Shown here: piece after piece, positions 54,528 through 64,000 of the stretch
Numbering within the stretch: the first letter of the stretch is position 1
How the letters are laid out: each line of letters begins with the position of its first letter
Source: Kryptolebias marmoratus
Taxonomy: Eukaryota; Chordata; Actinopteri; Cyprinodontiformes; Rivulidae
DNA length: 64,000 nt
Direction: 5' to 3'
Assembly (NCBI RefSeq): GCF_001649575.2
Contig: NC_051441.1
Coordinates: forward strand, 7,952,534 to 8,016,533
Made by a program: the position numbers and the translations under genes
The notes under the pieces: model-generated
Told to the model about the DNA's origin: nothing
What the model saw: only the letters and a program-made list of their open reading frames with translations
The model's database searches: none

Positions 54528-57500
54528 ATGGCCTCTGGAAACAATGTGAATAACACCTGCTTCACCGATGAGAACATCCGCTTCTTTTACAACTATGTGG
54601 GCAAAGAAATCGAAAAAAATTGGACCTCGCCGGACATTATGGTCATCGGACTGGGGTTGACGTTGTGTCCTATTGTAGTCCTGGCCAACCTGATGGTGAT
54701 GGTAGCCATCTTCACGAACCGCCGCTTCCACTTCCCCATCTATTACCTCCTGGGTAACATGGCAGCAGCAGACCTGTTTGCAGGTCTCGCCTATGCTAAC
54801 CTGATGTTGAACACAGGCCCTTGGACTAAAATGCTTACTAAAAGTCAGTGGTACATCCGTGGAGCTTTAATTGACATCAGCCTGACTGCCTCTGTAGCCA
54901 ACCTGCTAGCTGTTGCTGTGGAGCGCCACCAGACCATCATAACCATGCAGCTACACAGCAACATGACCAAGCGGCGGGTGTCGCTGCTCGTAGTTGGCAT
55001 CTGGGTCATAGGAATCATCATGGGTCTGGTTCCCTCGATCCTTTGGAACTGTGAATGTAATCTCAAGGACTGCTCTAAAATTGCGCCCCTCTACAGCCGC
55101 AGCTTTCTCATTTTCTGGGCAGTTCTCAACCTGATCACTTTCTTCATTATGTTGGCCATGTACGCTCGTATTTTCTATTATGTGAAGCACAAGAGTCTGT
55201 ACGTGTCTCAGCACAACTCGGAGATGCGACACAACCAGACGGTAGTCAACCTGATGAAAACCATCTCCATGGTTTTAGGTGAGAAGCACCAGTTACATCA
55301 TCTCTGTGACACTTGTTGCCAGCCTTTTACATCAAAAGAAACTTAATGAATTAAATGTAAAAGTACTGTTTACAAACTATGAAATCAAACGTAAGTTATC
55401 TTAAATGATGCAATTTAATGTACCTGTATGTATTTAAGGACACACTGACTATCTTTATGTAAATGCCTTCAAAGGTATTTGTGCTTTAGCTCATTAAATA
55501 GAAGCATCTTCTGATTGGCTGACATTTCTCCCCAAACCAGTTCTTTTAGCTTTTGTTTTGTCTTCCCATGCGTGAACACACTGTGCTTTACCTGTACGGT
55601 TTGTTCGGAATGTCCAAAATCTTGTCCCGATCTGCCTTTTGACTGCACAGGTGACTCATTTCTAGGCAGATAAAATGTACTACCTGGCAGTTAATGTCGA
55701 GCTAAACAATAGAGGACACAATAATAGGCTGGTGTCACATTATATTAGTGGTTCAGTGAAAAATGTACACATTTTTGTTTTTCGTCTACATGTGTTTTGT
55801 TGTCTAAAAATCCATCTTCCTCCAGGGGCCTTTGTAATCTGCTGGACACCCGGCCTCATAACTCTCCTAATGGATGGCATATTGGGTAAAAAGAGCAACG
55901 CCAACAAATATGAGAAGTACTGCCTGGTGATGGCAGTGTGTAACTCTCTGGTCAACCCAATCATTTATTCTCTGCGGGACGAGGAGATGCGAAGTACGTT
56001 CAAGTTTATCCTGTGCCGTTTGTGTCACAGAGGTGTGGATCGACAGCAGCTGTCTTCACCCATTGAGTTCAAATCATCACTAAAGGAGGTAACTCTTAAT
56101 TTAAGTATTCTGTCACTACAGAAGAGTAACCAGAAACAGTAGATAACAATCAGATAAAGTCCTGCGGGTGAGAGTTCCACATTTTGTTTACAGCTCCTCA
56201 AATGTATAATTATCACACTTCCTGTGACTAGTCAGCCTTCACACTTCTTGCATGCTGTTGATTTCTGATAAAACATGTTGCCTGTTGCTCTGTTAAAGCT
56301 GGAGTTAAGGATATTTTTCTTGAGTGTGAATGTAGGAAATATAGTTTTATCTACAGTGCCTTGCAAAAGTATTCGTCCTTCTTAGTAATCTGTTTGGTCA
56401 TCTTACATTCTGGAAGTTAAAATGAGAAAACAGTGTTTCAACTGATTAAAAATATATATAAAACTGATAAGTGGTGCACATATGTATTCAGCCCCTTCAC
56501 TTTAAAGAGCCAATCATTACAGTCAGAGGTCATGTAGTTAAAGTAAGATCCACCTGTAAACAAGCTAAATGTCAAATTATACACACCTGTTGTAACAGCC
56601 CCCACATTCAGCTCCAGTGCAACAACAAGTAGTAAGGGCTACCACCAAGCAAAAGATATCATGAAGACCAAATAACTCTCCACAGGGGTCAGAGACAAAG
56701 TTTTGGAGAAGTGCAGATCAGAATTGGATTATAAATGAATATCCAAGAACTCTGAATGTCCCACGGAGCACCATTAAATCCATTAAATCATTATTAGGAT
56801 GATGCCCCCACAGCAAACCTGCCAAAACTCACAAACTGGGTTTTAATCAGAAAAACATCCAGGAGACCAGAGAGAACTCTGATGGAGCTGGGTGGGTCTG
56901 TCCACAGCTGGGCTTTATGAAAGAGTGGCAGGAAAAAAGCTACTGCTGAAAGATGGGAAACAAACTGGGCTGTTTGGAATCTCTTCCCCAAACATGTGTA
57001 AGAAGTTGATGTGATCAGATGAGACTAAACTTAAACGTTTAACCTATCAAGAACACCAAGTCAGAGACAAATCTCCCACCTCTCAATGTGCTGAGAACAC
57101 CATCCCGATAGAGAAGCATGGTGGTGGCAGCATCATGTTGTGAGGATGTCTTTCCATCAGCAGGGACAGGGAAACTGAGGTTTACCCTCCAGCAGGACAG
57201 TGACCCTAAATGAAGCAACGCTCCAGTGGTTTAAGGAGAACGTGTTAAATGTTCTGGGACGGTCCAGACCTCAGTTCACCTGGAGCATCTCTGGTTTCAT
57301 TTAAAGGTTGGACACAATCAGGCCCCACCCAACCTGAAGGATGTTAGTGTCAAACTTCGCTCCTCGGGGGCCGCTCTCCTGCATGTTTTAGATGTGTTCT
57401 TGCTTTAAAACACCTGGTTTAAATGGAAGACTTGTGGACATGCTTCTGGAGAGGAGCTAATTAAACCATTTGAATCAGGTGTGTTGGAGCAAAAAAAAAC

Positions 57501-57953
57501 AAAAAAAAACTAAAACTTCCAGGAAAGTGGCCCTCGAGGCCTGGAGTTTGACACTCCTGCGTTAGATGGACCGAGACCAGAGACTTACTGCCGCAGAAGT
57601 GGATTACACTGTATTAAGTTCTGGGAGCTGAATGCATACACAATTTTTCATAATTATTTAAAACATTTTTTTCCCTCCCATTTAACTTCATTAATCTGGA
57701 ATATTTTTTTTTCTTTTTGCAGAACTGCTTACAAAGAAGTTAAAAATCAATTTAGACTGTAAAGCAACAAATTGGGGGGTGGGGGGAACAAGAGAAATGA
57801 TTACTTTTGCAACCTACTGCAAATCCTTCTGTTCCAAGTCATTGTAAATAAAAAGTAACTTGTAAAAAGGCTATTTGAAAATTCAGCTAACCCAACTGAG
57901 TATAATTTTCTTTCATTTGTTTACAGAAAAACTTTGACTGTCCCGAAATTTGA
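54528..57953 (+). CDS. lpar2: Lysophosphatidic acid receptor 2-like GPCR (3 coding exons, 346 aa)
   Basis: Seven-transmembrane EDG-family receptor at the plasma membrane. Exons: 54528-55278, 55826-56088, 57927-57953, total 1041 nt. The ATG lies two bases after an acceptor. The N-terminus has glycosylation sequons (NNT, NWT) and FFYNYVGKE. TM1 is near residues 35-60. NRRFHFPIYYLLGNMAAADL (TM1-TM2) and SLTASVANLLAVAVERH (TM3, ERH in place of DRY) are LPA-receptor hallmarks, followed by VICWTPG (TM6), the YEKY lysine (TM7) and NSLVNPIIYS. The intron in TM6 after VLG is the conserved one of LPAR1-3. It is assigned to LPAR2 by linkage to brd4 and pbx4; by sequence alone LPAR1 or LPAR3 kinship is possible. 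Oddities: TM3 reads WYIRGALID where LPAR1-3 have R-Q-G, so Arg 3.28 is kept but Gln 3.29 is Gly. The tail ends KNFDCPEI without the PDZ ligand of human LPAR2. Skipping the last splice gives a different 17-residue tail ending at 56142. Confidence 0.9.
56354..57819. mobile_element. Tc1/mariner-like transposon remnant in lpar2 intron 3
   Basis: Begins after a TA with CAGTGCCTTGCAAAAGTATT, a terminal repeat familiar from fish Tc1-like elements, and ends near 57819 with a decayed inverse (TTACTTTTGCAACCTACTG). Transposase remnants include GCATGGTGGTGGCAGCATCA (57117) and CAGCAGGACAGTGACCCTAA. The frame is broken throughout. A second element is nested at 57347-57564. Confidence 0.85.
57347..57564. 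mobile_element. Nested MITE-like element with terminal inverted repeats
   Basis: Left end GTGTCAAACTTCGCTCCTCG and right end ...AGGCCTGGAGTTTGACAC form imperfect inverted repeats. TTAG flanks both sides (TTAGTGTCAA at left, GCGTTAGA at right). It is a short non-autonomous element inserted in the Tc1 remnant, so it is younger than it. An internal poly-A run is at about 57490-57512. Confidence 0.7.
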
Positions 57954-58040
57954 AGATCAAGCTTCAGGACACAGATGGTAGAGATGACTGATGGACAATG
58001 TCTGTGGTATGATGGAAAAATAAAATATATTGTTACTCGA
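57954..58040 (+). terminator. lpar2: lpar2 3' UTR with polyadenylation signal
   Basis: Short sequence after the TGA with AATAAA at 58019-58024. It converges with the pbx4 3' end 160 bp away. Confidence 0.65.
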
Positions 58041-58184
58041 GACATACTTCGTAGCAGTCACTTTTTTTTTTTTGAGCTACAAAAACCTGAATTTGAATTT
58101 CTGCTGATGCACCAGGAAGATGGTTTTTCAGTCTTTGTGTAGAAAAAAAATTCACTTTAATCATCAAATGGTGCAATCTCTCCT

Positions 58185-61135
58185 TTTATTACATTTGACT
58201 ATCACAAGAGCATTTGTGACAAATTATAAAATGAAACACTCCTAAAATGAAATACTGAAAGGAAAAAAAACAAAAAAAAACACACTAAATTATTTTTGAT
58301 TTTCTATTAAGAACACTACAATTTGTCATATTCTTCGTTTTTGTTTTACTCTTTCTAGATCAATTCTAAAGTTGAGGTATAAAAGGAGTTTATACAGACT
58401 CACAAGTCTGAAAACAGTGGGGTTATATACAAGAGAAATGGAAAGACAGAGGTAGAGAGAGGGGTAAATACAGGGGAAAAGGGAGATACAAATATACTAA
58501 TAAAAACAAAGAAATCAAAAAAAAGTTCATAAAGCCATTTGGTGCTGTGGAACTCATAACTTGCTAAATCAAAATGTTTGACAGTATACAAATACTGTTT
58601 TTTAAATGTTAGAATTACAGCTCTGCTGCAAAAAGCATGGGGCCACAAATAGGATATATTGACATCTGGTATTTAAGCGTAGATGTTGCTTTAACGACTT
58701 GAGATTAAGTGTCCTATTTGTTGAATGAGTGAGTAAATGAAAGGAATCAAACTAGAAGAGGGGTCAAACCAATACAAGTCCATAGGAGAGACTTTTATAA
58801 TAGTTCCACAGCACCATGTTACATTTGTCAACCCTACATTGCAACTTGGTTACATAACAAAAGACCTAAATAATATTCAAAGGTGATACAGAGTTATTGA
58901 ATTTTGTGAGATATATCTCAACTTTTTTATAAAAAGAAAAAAAAATACTGAAACATTACACAAACTGTACAGTGACATCCATTACAACAGGTAGAAAAAG
59001 GGGCACGCATGATAATTTGGTGTGGCGACAACATTACTCATACGATGCAGCTGTACAAACTGCTGAGAGTAACAAAACAAGAAATTTAACGTGATATTAT
59101 GTGACTAGCTTTCAAGCTCAGGTCTTGTTCTATAACATGTTTGAACAAAATCTTAATAAGGCTTTACCTTACTATCAAAATGCTTTGTTATTCTAATAAC
59201 ACTTAATGTATAAAACAGCTCCAAAACATGAAAATCCCCAAAATGTTGAAGGTTTGTCTCTACACCCAGTGTTGCCTTTTTTGGTAACAGAGGAGAGAAG
59301 CCCTTGCCCAATTGGCTACAGAACAAAAACGCTTGTTTTGTTTATTTTACCAAAGGTTATTAAAGGATAGATAAAAGGGGAGAACATTTCTATTATGCTC
59401 ACAATCAAATTGCAGGTGTGATGTGTTCACTCCACCCAGAAACTTATGTAAGCCCCAGAACAAAACAGAACAAAAAGAAAGAAAAAAAAAAAAATCAAAC
59501 CAACATGAGGCATAACAACACCACAAAGAGACACAGATACGAATATAATTCCCTCCGCTCCTCCAACTTAAGAGGATGGCTGTGTGCCAACTTTAAAGAG
59601 ACAGAATAGCATTATTACATTTCTGAACTTGGTATTTTTGGTTTTGGTACAACAATAGGTTGTGATGTGTTGCCTTGGGCTCTCAAGCTTAAATGTTACA
59701 AGATGGGAAGGAAATCTCAGCTGAACCCCATCTTGTGCGCCATTAGCTGGTGGAAGCACCAAGTCTAAATAATGCTTACAAAGTTCAAATGGGCACCAGC
59801 CAGTGTGACTAAGACATCCCTTGAACCCTGTACACATGCCCACACAGACACACATCATAGCAATACATGATGCACTTTATCATTTTTGGTCTGACTGTAA
59901 TAATTTTACCTTTTTTGTTAATAAAACTTAAGCTAAAAACTTGGAAGATTAAATGAAAACAATTTCACACCTAGAAGTCCTACATGCATGGAAGACAGTC
60001 ACATTTCTAAATTCATGTCACGTTTGTCCCAATAACACATCGATGCCCCACAATCTTTTCACCCTTCTTTTCTTGTCATTAAGATGCTTTAGTGAACTAA
60101 TTTTTGGTGGTGGCTGGTGCATTCTTGGTGAAACAGCATTAAAAAATAGCCTACAATCAAATAAACTAGTGAACATGAAAGTATGAAGTAAATTCTACAA
60201 GCCATCTACCAACACCCTCTATTGGTTAGCAACAAAAAGGGCTATTAGTTACAGCCACTCAACCAAAGATATTCTCCTCTCTCTGCCTTATTCTCCTCTT
60301 CTCGTCAACCCAGTAATCACTTGCCCTGCTCTGTTTAGAAAGTGATCCACCTAACTACCTTTCAAAAGAGGTACAAGCCCATAACAAGGATGCCAACATT
60401 TGTGCTTGACACACCTTTTATGTCAGCTTAATATGAAAACAGCTGAAAAGTAGTGATATGTGTGTTTGGCGGGTCATTGCATGCACCTTTGTGCATATCG
60501 CAGTTATTCATTTTGAAATCCTAACAGGATGACACATCAAGTTATAAGGACACGGAGATGCGATTGTGTCTTGTGTTGAGCTGGCAGAGGGTAATCTCAG
60601 AGGAACACTGGGGCAGCACTTTGGTACAAGCAAGGTGAGCAGAGCTCCCTGGTGGTCCGTATCCATAGTTTGGCTGTCAGATGCCAAGGCTTCAGCAGAT
60701 ACGGGCAATTACACACAGTTTCCCAAAGCAAAGAGTTGAATGTAGAGGTCAACAGCACATGAACAAGCTGTGAGAGTACTGTGTAAAGTTAACGTGCATA
60801 TACACATAATGTACAGACATCATGATCATCTACACAGCTGGATCAGTGGTTTTCAAAAAGTCCTTGATGGTAAGGATATTTTCTTAGTATCTGTGTACTC
60901 CATTCCCCGTTAATTGTGACTTATGAAGACTGGAGCACTGGAATAGAGCCGAAGGGAGAAATCCTCCTAACTACTGTACAGCTGTCCTTTGTTCCAGCAC
61001 AGCATGTGTGCATGAAATATGTTTACAACTTTGTGTGGCTTGTTGACAAGAAAAAAATGCAAAAATAGGGAAAAAAAGATGGTAATCAGAGAAGACCTCA
61101 GTGGGAATGAAGTTAAGGTGGGAAGAGCCACCAAA
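58185..61135 (-). terminator. pbx4: Probable pbx4 3' UTR
   Basis: About 2.95 kb without coding signal downstream of the pbx4 stop on the minus strand. A minus-strand AATAAA sits at 58185-58190, facing the lpar2 polyadenylation signal. If used, the two genes end about 160 bp apart. A shorter 3' UTR with intergenic sequence beyond it cannot be excluded. Confidence 0.5.
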
Positions 61136-62790
61136 TCAGTTGGAAGTGTCGGAGTGGACACTGCCAGGAGGACCAGGAGGGGAGGTAACCGAGGGGGGGT
61201 TGGTGGTGTCCTGCCAGCTGTTAGCCTGCAGACAGAAGAAGGAATTTAGCATTAGGAAAGAATTTTTTTATAGTAAGCCAATTAAATCCACTTTAATTGG
61301 CTCCAGACCCAAAATGATTTAGCCTCAAGATACCAGACTGATTACAGACAAATGATTTAATCCAATTAAAACATGCAAATTGTTTCTTGATGAATTACTT
61401 TCATAATAAATAAAGATTTTTGCTATAGTAAATTCCAGTTCTATAAACGATCTAGTTTATCTGACAGAAGTAGCTCATGACGATTTCAATTTTAAGCCAA
61501 GATCACCCCTTGATGACTTCTTATCTATGTGAGGAACTGGAGGGGTCACAGTGACCGTTTCTTTCTCAAAACAAACCAGAAGTTAAAAAGGGCCTAACAT
61601 AGCTGAGTTGCCGATTTATTTCCTTCCCCAAACTGTTTGCTTCATTTTCATTTACTCACAAATCAGTTCCTGTACCCTAGTACTTTATATTATAAGTACC
61701 ATTAAAAGCAAACTAGTATGAATGCACGATACGTCTGGTTTTAGTTTGTACTAACATCCAGATGATGAGGGATGAAGAGGCCCCTACTCGACAACTCCTC
61801 ATAACCGCCCGTCAGGTGTGTAGCATGGTGCAGGGTATCCACCTATCAGGAAAAAAAAAACATTTGGACAAAAGCATGAGCATATTTGGAGTATTAACCC
61901 AAAGACCATGATGACAGCATCCACAAACGAAGGGGAAAAGAATGTGAAAATCCATCAGCATTTAAAAAAAGGGATAATCTATAATACATCCATCTGTTTT
62001 AAGTAACTGAGGTTTAAATATTTTGGAAAACTCATCAGCCTCACACTCTACGCAAAACATAAAAAACTGAAATACATTTTTAAACATTACAGCATAAACC
62101 TGTGGATTCTTCCAAAATAGCACAAATAGACCCAATAACAACAACTTAATGGACTACATAGGTAAAGGGGGTGGACATATGGTATAATGCAGGATGTTTG
62201 GTTCAGTTTGAGAAAACAAGGACTGACAAAGACAGGAGGCCTTAATATCTTTGGAGGAGCAGAAAACCCAGGGGCAAATAAACTGACCATTATTGAAAAA
62301 GATTACCGATTTGAACTCCAACTTTGCTCTGAGGGATTATTCCAGCTGTATGCTGTCCATTAAAATAGTACTGAACAGTACTAATGCCCTTAAACAGGTT
62401 CTGAACAAAGTCAGACCCTATCTAAGCTATACTACATATAAATAATGTGTACATGTAAATACAAAAAGATTGTGAGAACAAACTAAAATAGCAGTGAACA
62501 ATAATTCTTCATAAGAAGTTTTATGTGTTGCAAGGTTCTCAGATCAAAAAATGGTCAGTTTGCAGTGTGTGGGACAAGAGCTGGTGGTAATACAGGTATG
62601 GACGGGATAAAATCCAAGGAAAGGTCAAAAGGAGCTAGGCTATGGGAAGGTATACAGGGATGCTTGGTGATTAAGTTAGCACCACTGTGATCAACTCTAC
62701 AGCTGTCCTTACTGCATACCTGAGGCTGTAGAGAGGGGGCGAAGTTCAGACCCTCACCGTTGAGGGAACGCAGGCCAAGGTAAGTGTCAC
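61136..62790 (-). CDS. pbx4: PBX homeodomain protein, C-terminal exons (partial)
   Basis: TALE-class homeodomain cofactor of Hox and Meis proteins in the nucleus. Only the region C-terminal to the homeodomain is in the window; the rest lies beyond the right edge. Exons in order: 62790-62720 (DTYLGLRSLNGEGLNFAP, like GDLFMSVQSLNG of PBX1), 61842-61756 (VDTLHHATHLTGGYEELSS, like VDTLRHVISQTGGYSDGL), 61225-61136 (ANSWQDTTNPPSVTSP to GSVHSDTSN-stop, like ANGGWQDATTPSSVTSP and GSVHSDTSN). Junctions are GT-AG and phases fit PBX1: a split Gly, then phase 0, then phase 0. The Ser/Asn stretch (SSSSFNMSNS) that opens the equivalent PBX1 exon is missing, and the middle exon is divergent, as expected of PBX4. 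Linkage to lpar2 (human 19p13.11) supports PBX4 over PBX1-3. Transcribed toward lpar2. Confidence 0.88.
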
Positions 62791-64000
62791 CTGTGTGAAA
62801 AAATCTGTATGACCCCTGTGCTGTGACCCTTCAGTGTGTGTGTCTATTTTTAGGATATACTTATAAAAAAATCAATTGTCAAATAAACTACAATACAATA
62901 GGGTAATATTATTACTGTGTCAAAAATGTAAACTAAACTCATTTAATAAACAACCTTAAACCAGTTACTCTTATAACAAGTAGTTTAACATCCTGTAAAG
63001 CACAGACTTTCACAAAGTGTAGTCTGATAAGTTGCAATGAGTTTTAAACACATTTTCCAGCCTTGACTGGGTTGCTCCTTCATGTGGGTTATATAATCAG
63101 CTTCTCGAGCGTAATCTAAATTGGAGAACAGAGTGACCAGCACGTACCATTTCCCGGGAGCTGATGTGTTTGTTATTTTTTGGTGAGGTTGAGAGGCAAT
63201 AAAAAAAGGATGTGAAGCTTTTAATTTTGTGGACGTTTAAAGGTTATAGGATGTGTAAATTCACAACTGCTGCTGCAGCCCATTACCCATTTTATATTCT
63301 GCCTTAACTATAATTTAATATACTTCAATATCAAGTAGTTTTTGGTGGAAAACCTTTGAACATATAAAGTCATTTGCTGTCATTTTTTTCATCCTGGATT
63401 CAGCTATAGCAGATGTTTCACAGTTTTCCCCCTCATCTAAATCAAATGTCCATTTGCGATAATTACATAAGCAGTTTAATTACTGTCATTAAACTTCATT
63501 TGGGGGAAAAAAAAAAATGCTACATGCCTTACACCAGCTACTCTATCTGTAATTATTTACTTCTAAATTATTCACACAATTTCAAGCCCTGTGTAATTAT
63601 TAAAAAGTCAGACAGTTTGTTATATAAAAGGTCTGTAAGGCCTATAAAGGTTTAGTTACCTCAGGACAACAACAACAACAGAACAAGAAACTGAATTATT
63701 ATAGGTATCATTACAGGAACAGAATACATTACAGAATGTCAGAGAAAGACCTGGGCAGCTCGTTGCTGCTCATTTGGTTTGTACGCAAACATATTTTGCA
63801 CATAGAAATGAGATTTAGCAAAACAAATATGACTGGGAAACAAAACAGAATTAAGTGCTCTCTAGTAAAACCAGTTTAGCAATGTCACTTAGAAACAACA
63901 ACAAAAAACACTTGAACAATAAAGCACAACATGTTCTGTTTTTTTTTTTTTACAATGTTTGTGCTCACCTTGAGAGTGGAAAATTTAAAAAAAAAAAAAA
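62791..64000 (-). other. pbx4: pbx4 intron (to window edge)
   Basis: No further pbx4 exon could be confirmed. The homeodomain-encoding exons are not present. A 13-nt stretch at 63148-63160 has splice-like borders (see rejected items). Confidence 0.6.

Noticed and set aside
63148..63160. Possible 13-nt pbx4 microexon (minus strand, CAG before and GTACGT after) that would encode LPGN ahead of the split Gly.
   Set aside because: Thirteen bases with splice-like borders are easily found by chance. Phase works, but no PBX homologue I know has a microexon there, and the next exon joins sensibly to a standard upstream exon without it.
63955..64000. Donor-like CTCAAG-GTGAGC on the minus strand at the right edge.
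   Set aside because: The preceding sequence is poly-T running off the window and encodes nothing PBX-like.

Overview
The window is vertebrate nuclear DNA, almost certainly from a ray-finned (teleost) fish. It has short AT-rich introns with GT-AG boundaries, vertebrate gene families, and fish-type repeats: a Tc1-like remnant, a hAT derivative with a CCTCCAGGATTT terminal repeat, an RTE-like LINE tail and fold-back elements. The species cannot be named from the sequence. Coordinates of spliced genes were assembled by eye from splice sites, reading-frame continuity and remembered human homologues; no search was run.

Layout. 1-7372 (+): the last 26 exons of a fast-skeletal-type myosin heavy chain, cut by the left edge. 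7.4-11.7 kb: non-coding. 11731-16039 (-): a 13-exon GoLoco-repeat protein placed as pcp2. 17302-25478 (-): stxbp2 (Munc18-2), 19 exons, with an apparent one-base deletion in exon 2. 28514-29455 (-): pet100, a small mitochondrial cytochrome-oxidase assembly factor. About 30.4-49.8 kb (+): brd4, long form, with a 5' non-coding exon, a TE-rich first intron and a 2.4-kb 3' UTR. 50.4-52.5 kb: seven CTCF-like bipartite sites. 52.8-58.0 kb (+): an LPA-receptor gene placed as lpar2. 58.2-62.8 kb (-): the 3' end of pbx4, convergent with lpar2 and leaving through the right edge.

Synteny. In human the homologues of pcp2, stxbp2, pet100, brd4, lpar2 and pbx4 all lie on 19p13, with PET100, PCP2 and STXBP2 adjacent. 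This supports the naming of the divergent genes. The genes are not an operon and do unrelated jobs: muscle motor, G-alpha regulation, SNARE-mediated secretion, complex IV assembly, chromatin reading, lysophospholipid signalling and homeodomain transcription.

Best leads: (1) seven CTCF-like sites between brd4 and lpar2, all with the upstream module exactly 18 nt before the core, six pointing left and one right; (2) expansion of the pcp2-like protein to about eight GoLoco motifs by duplication of an exon pair, with a lysine-rich tail ending in CIIK; (3) the stxbp2 frameshift; (4) an LPA receptor with glycine at the position (3.29) that is Gln in LPA receptors and Glu in S1P receptors; (5) a CTG where human BRD4 has its start ATG; (6) a SINE-like fold-back element with 15-bp target-site duplications.
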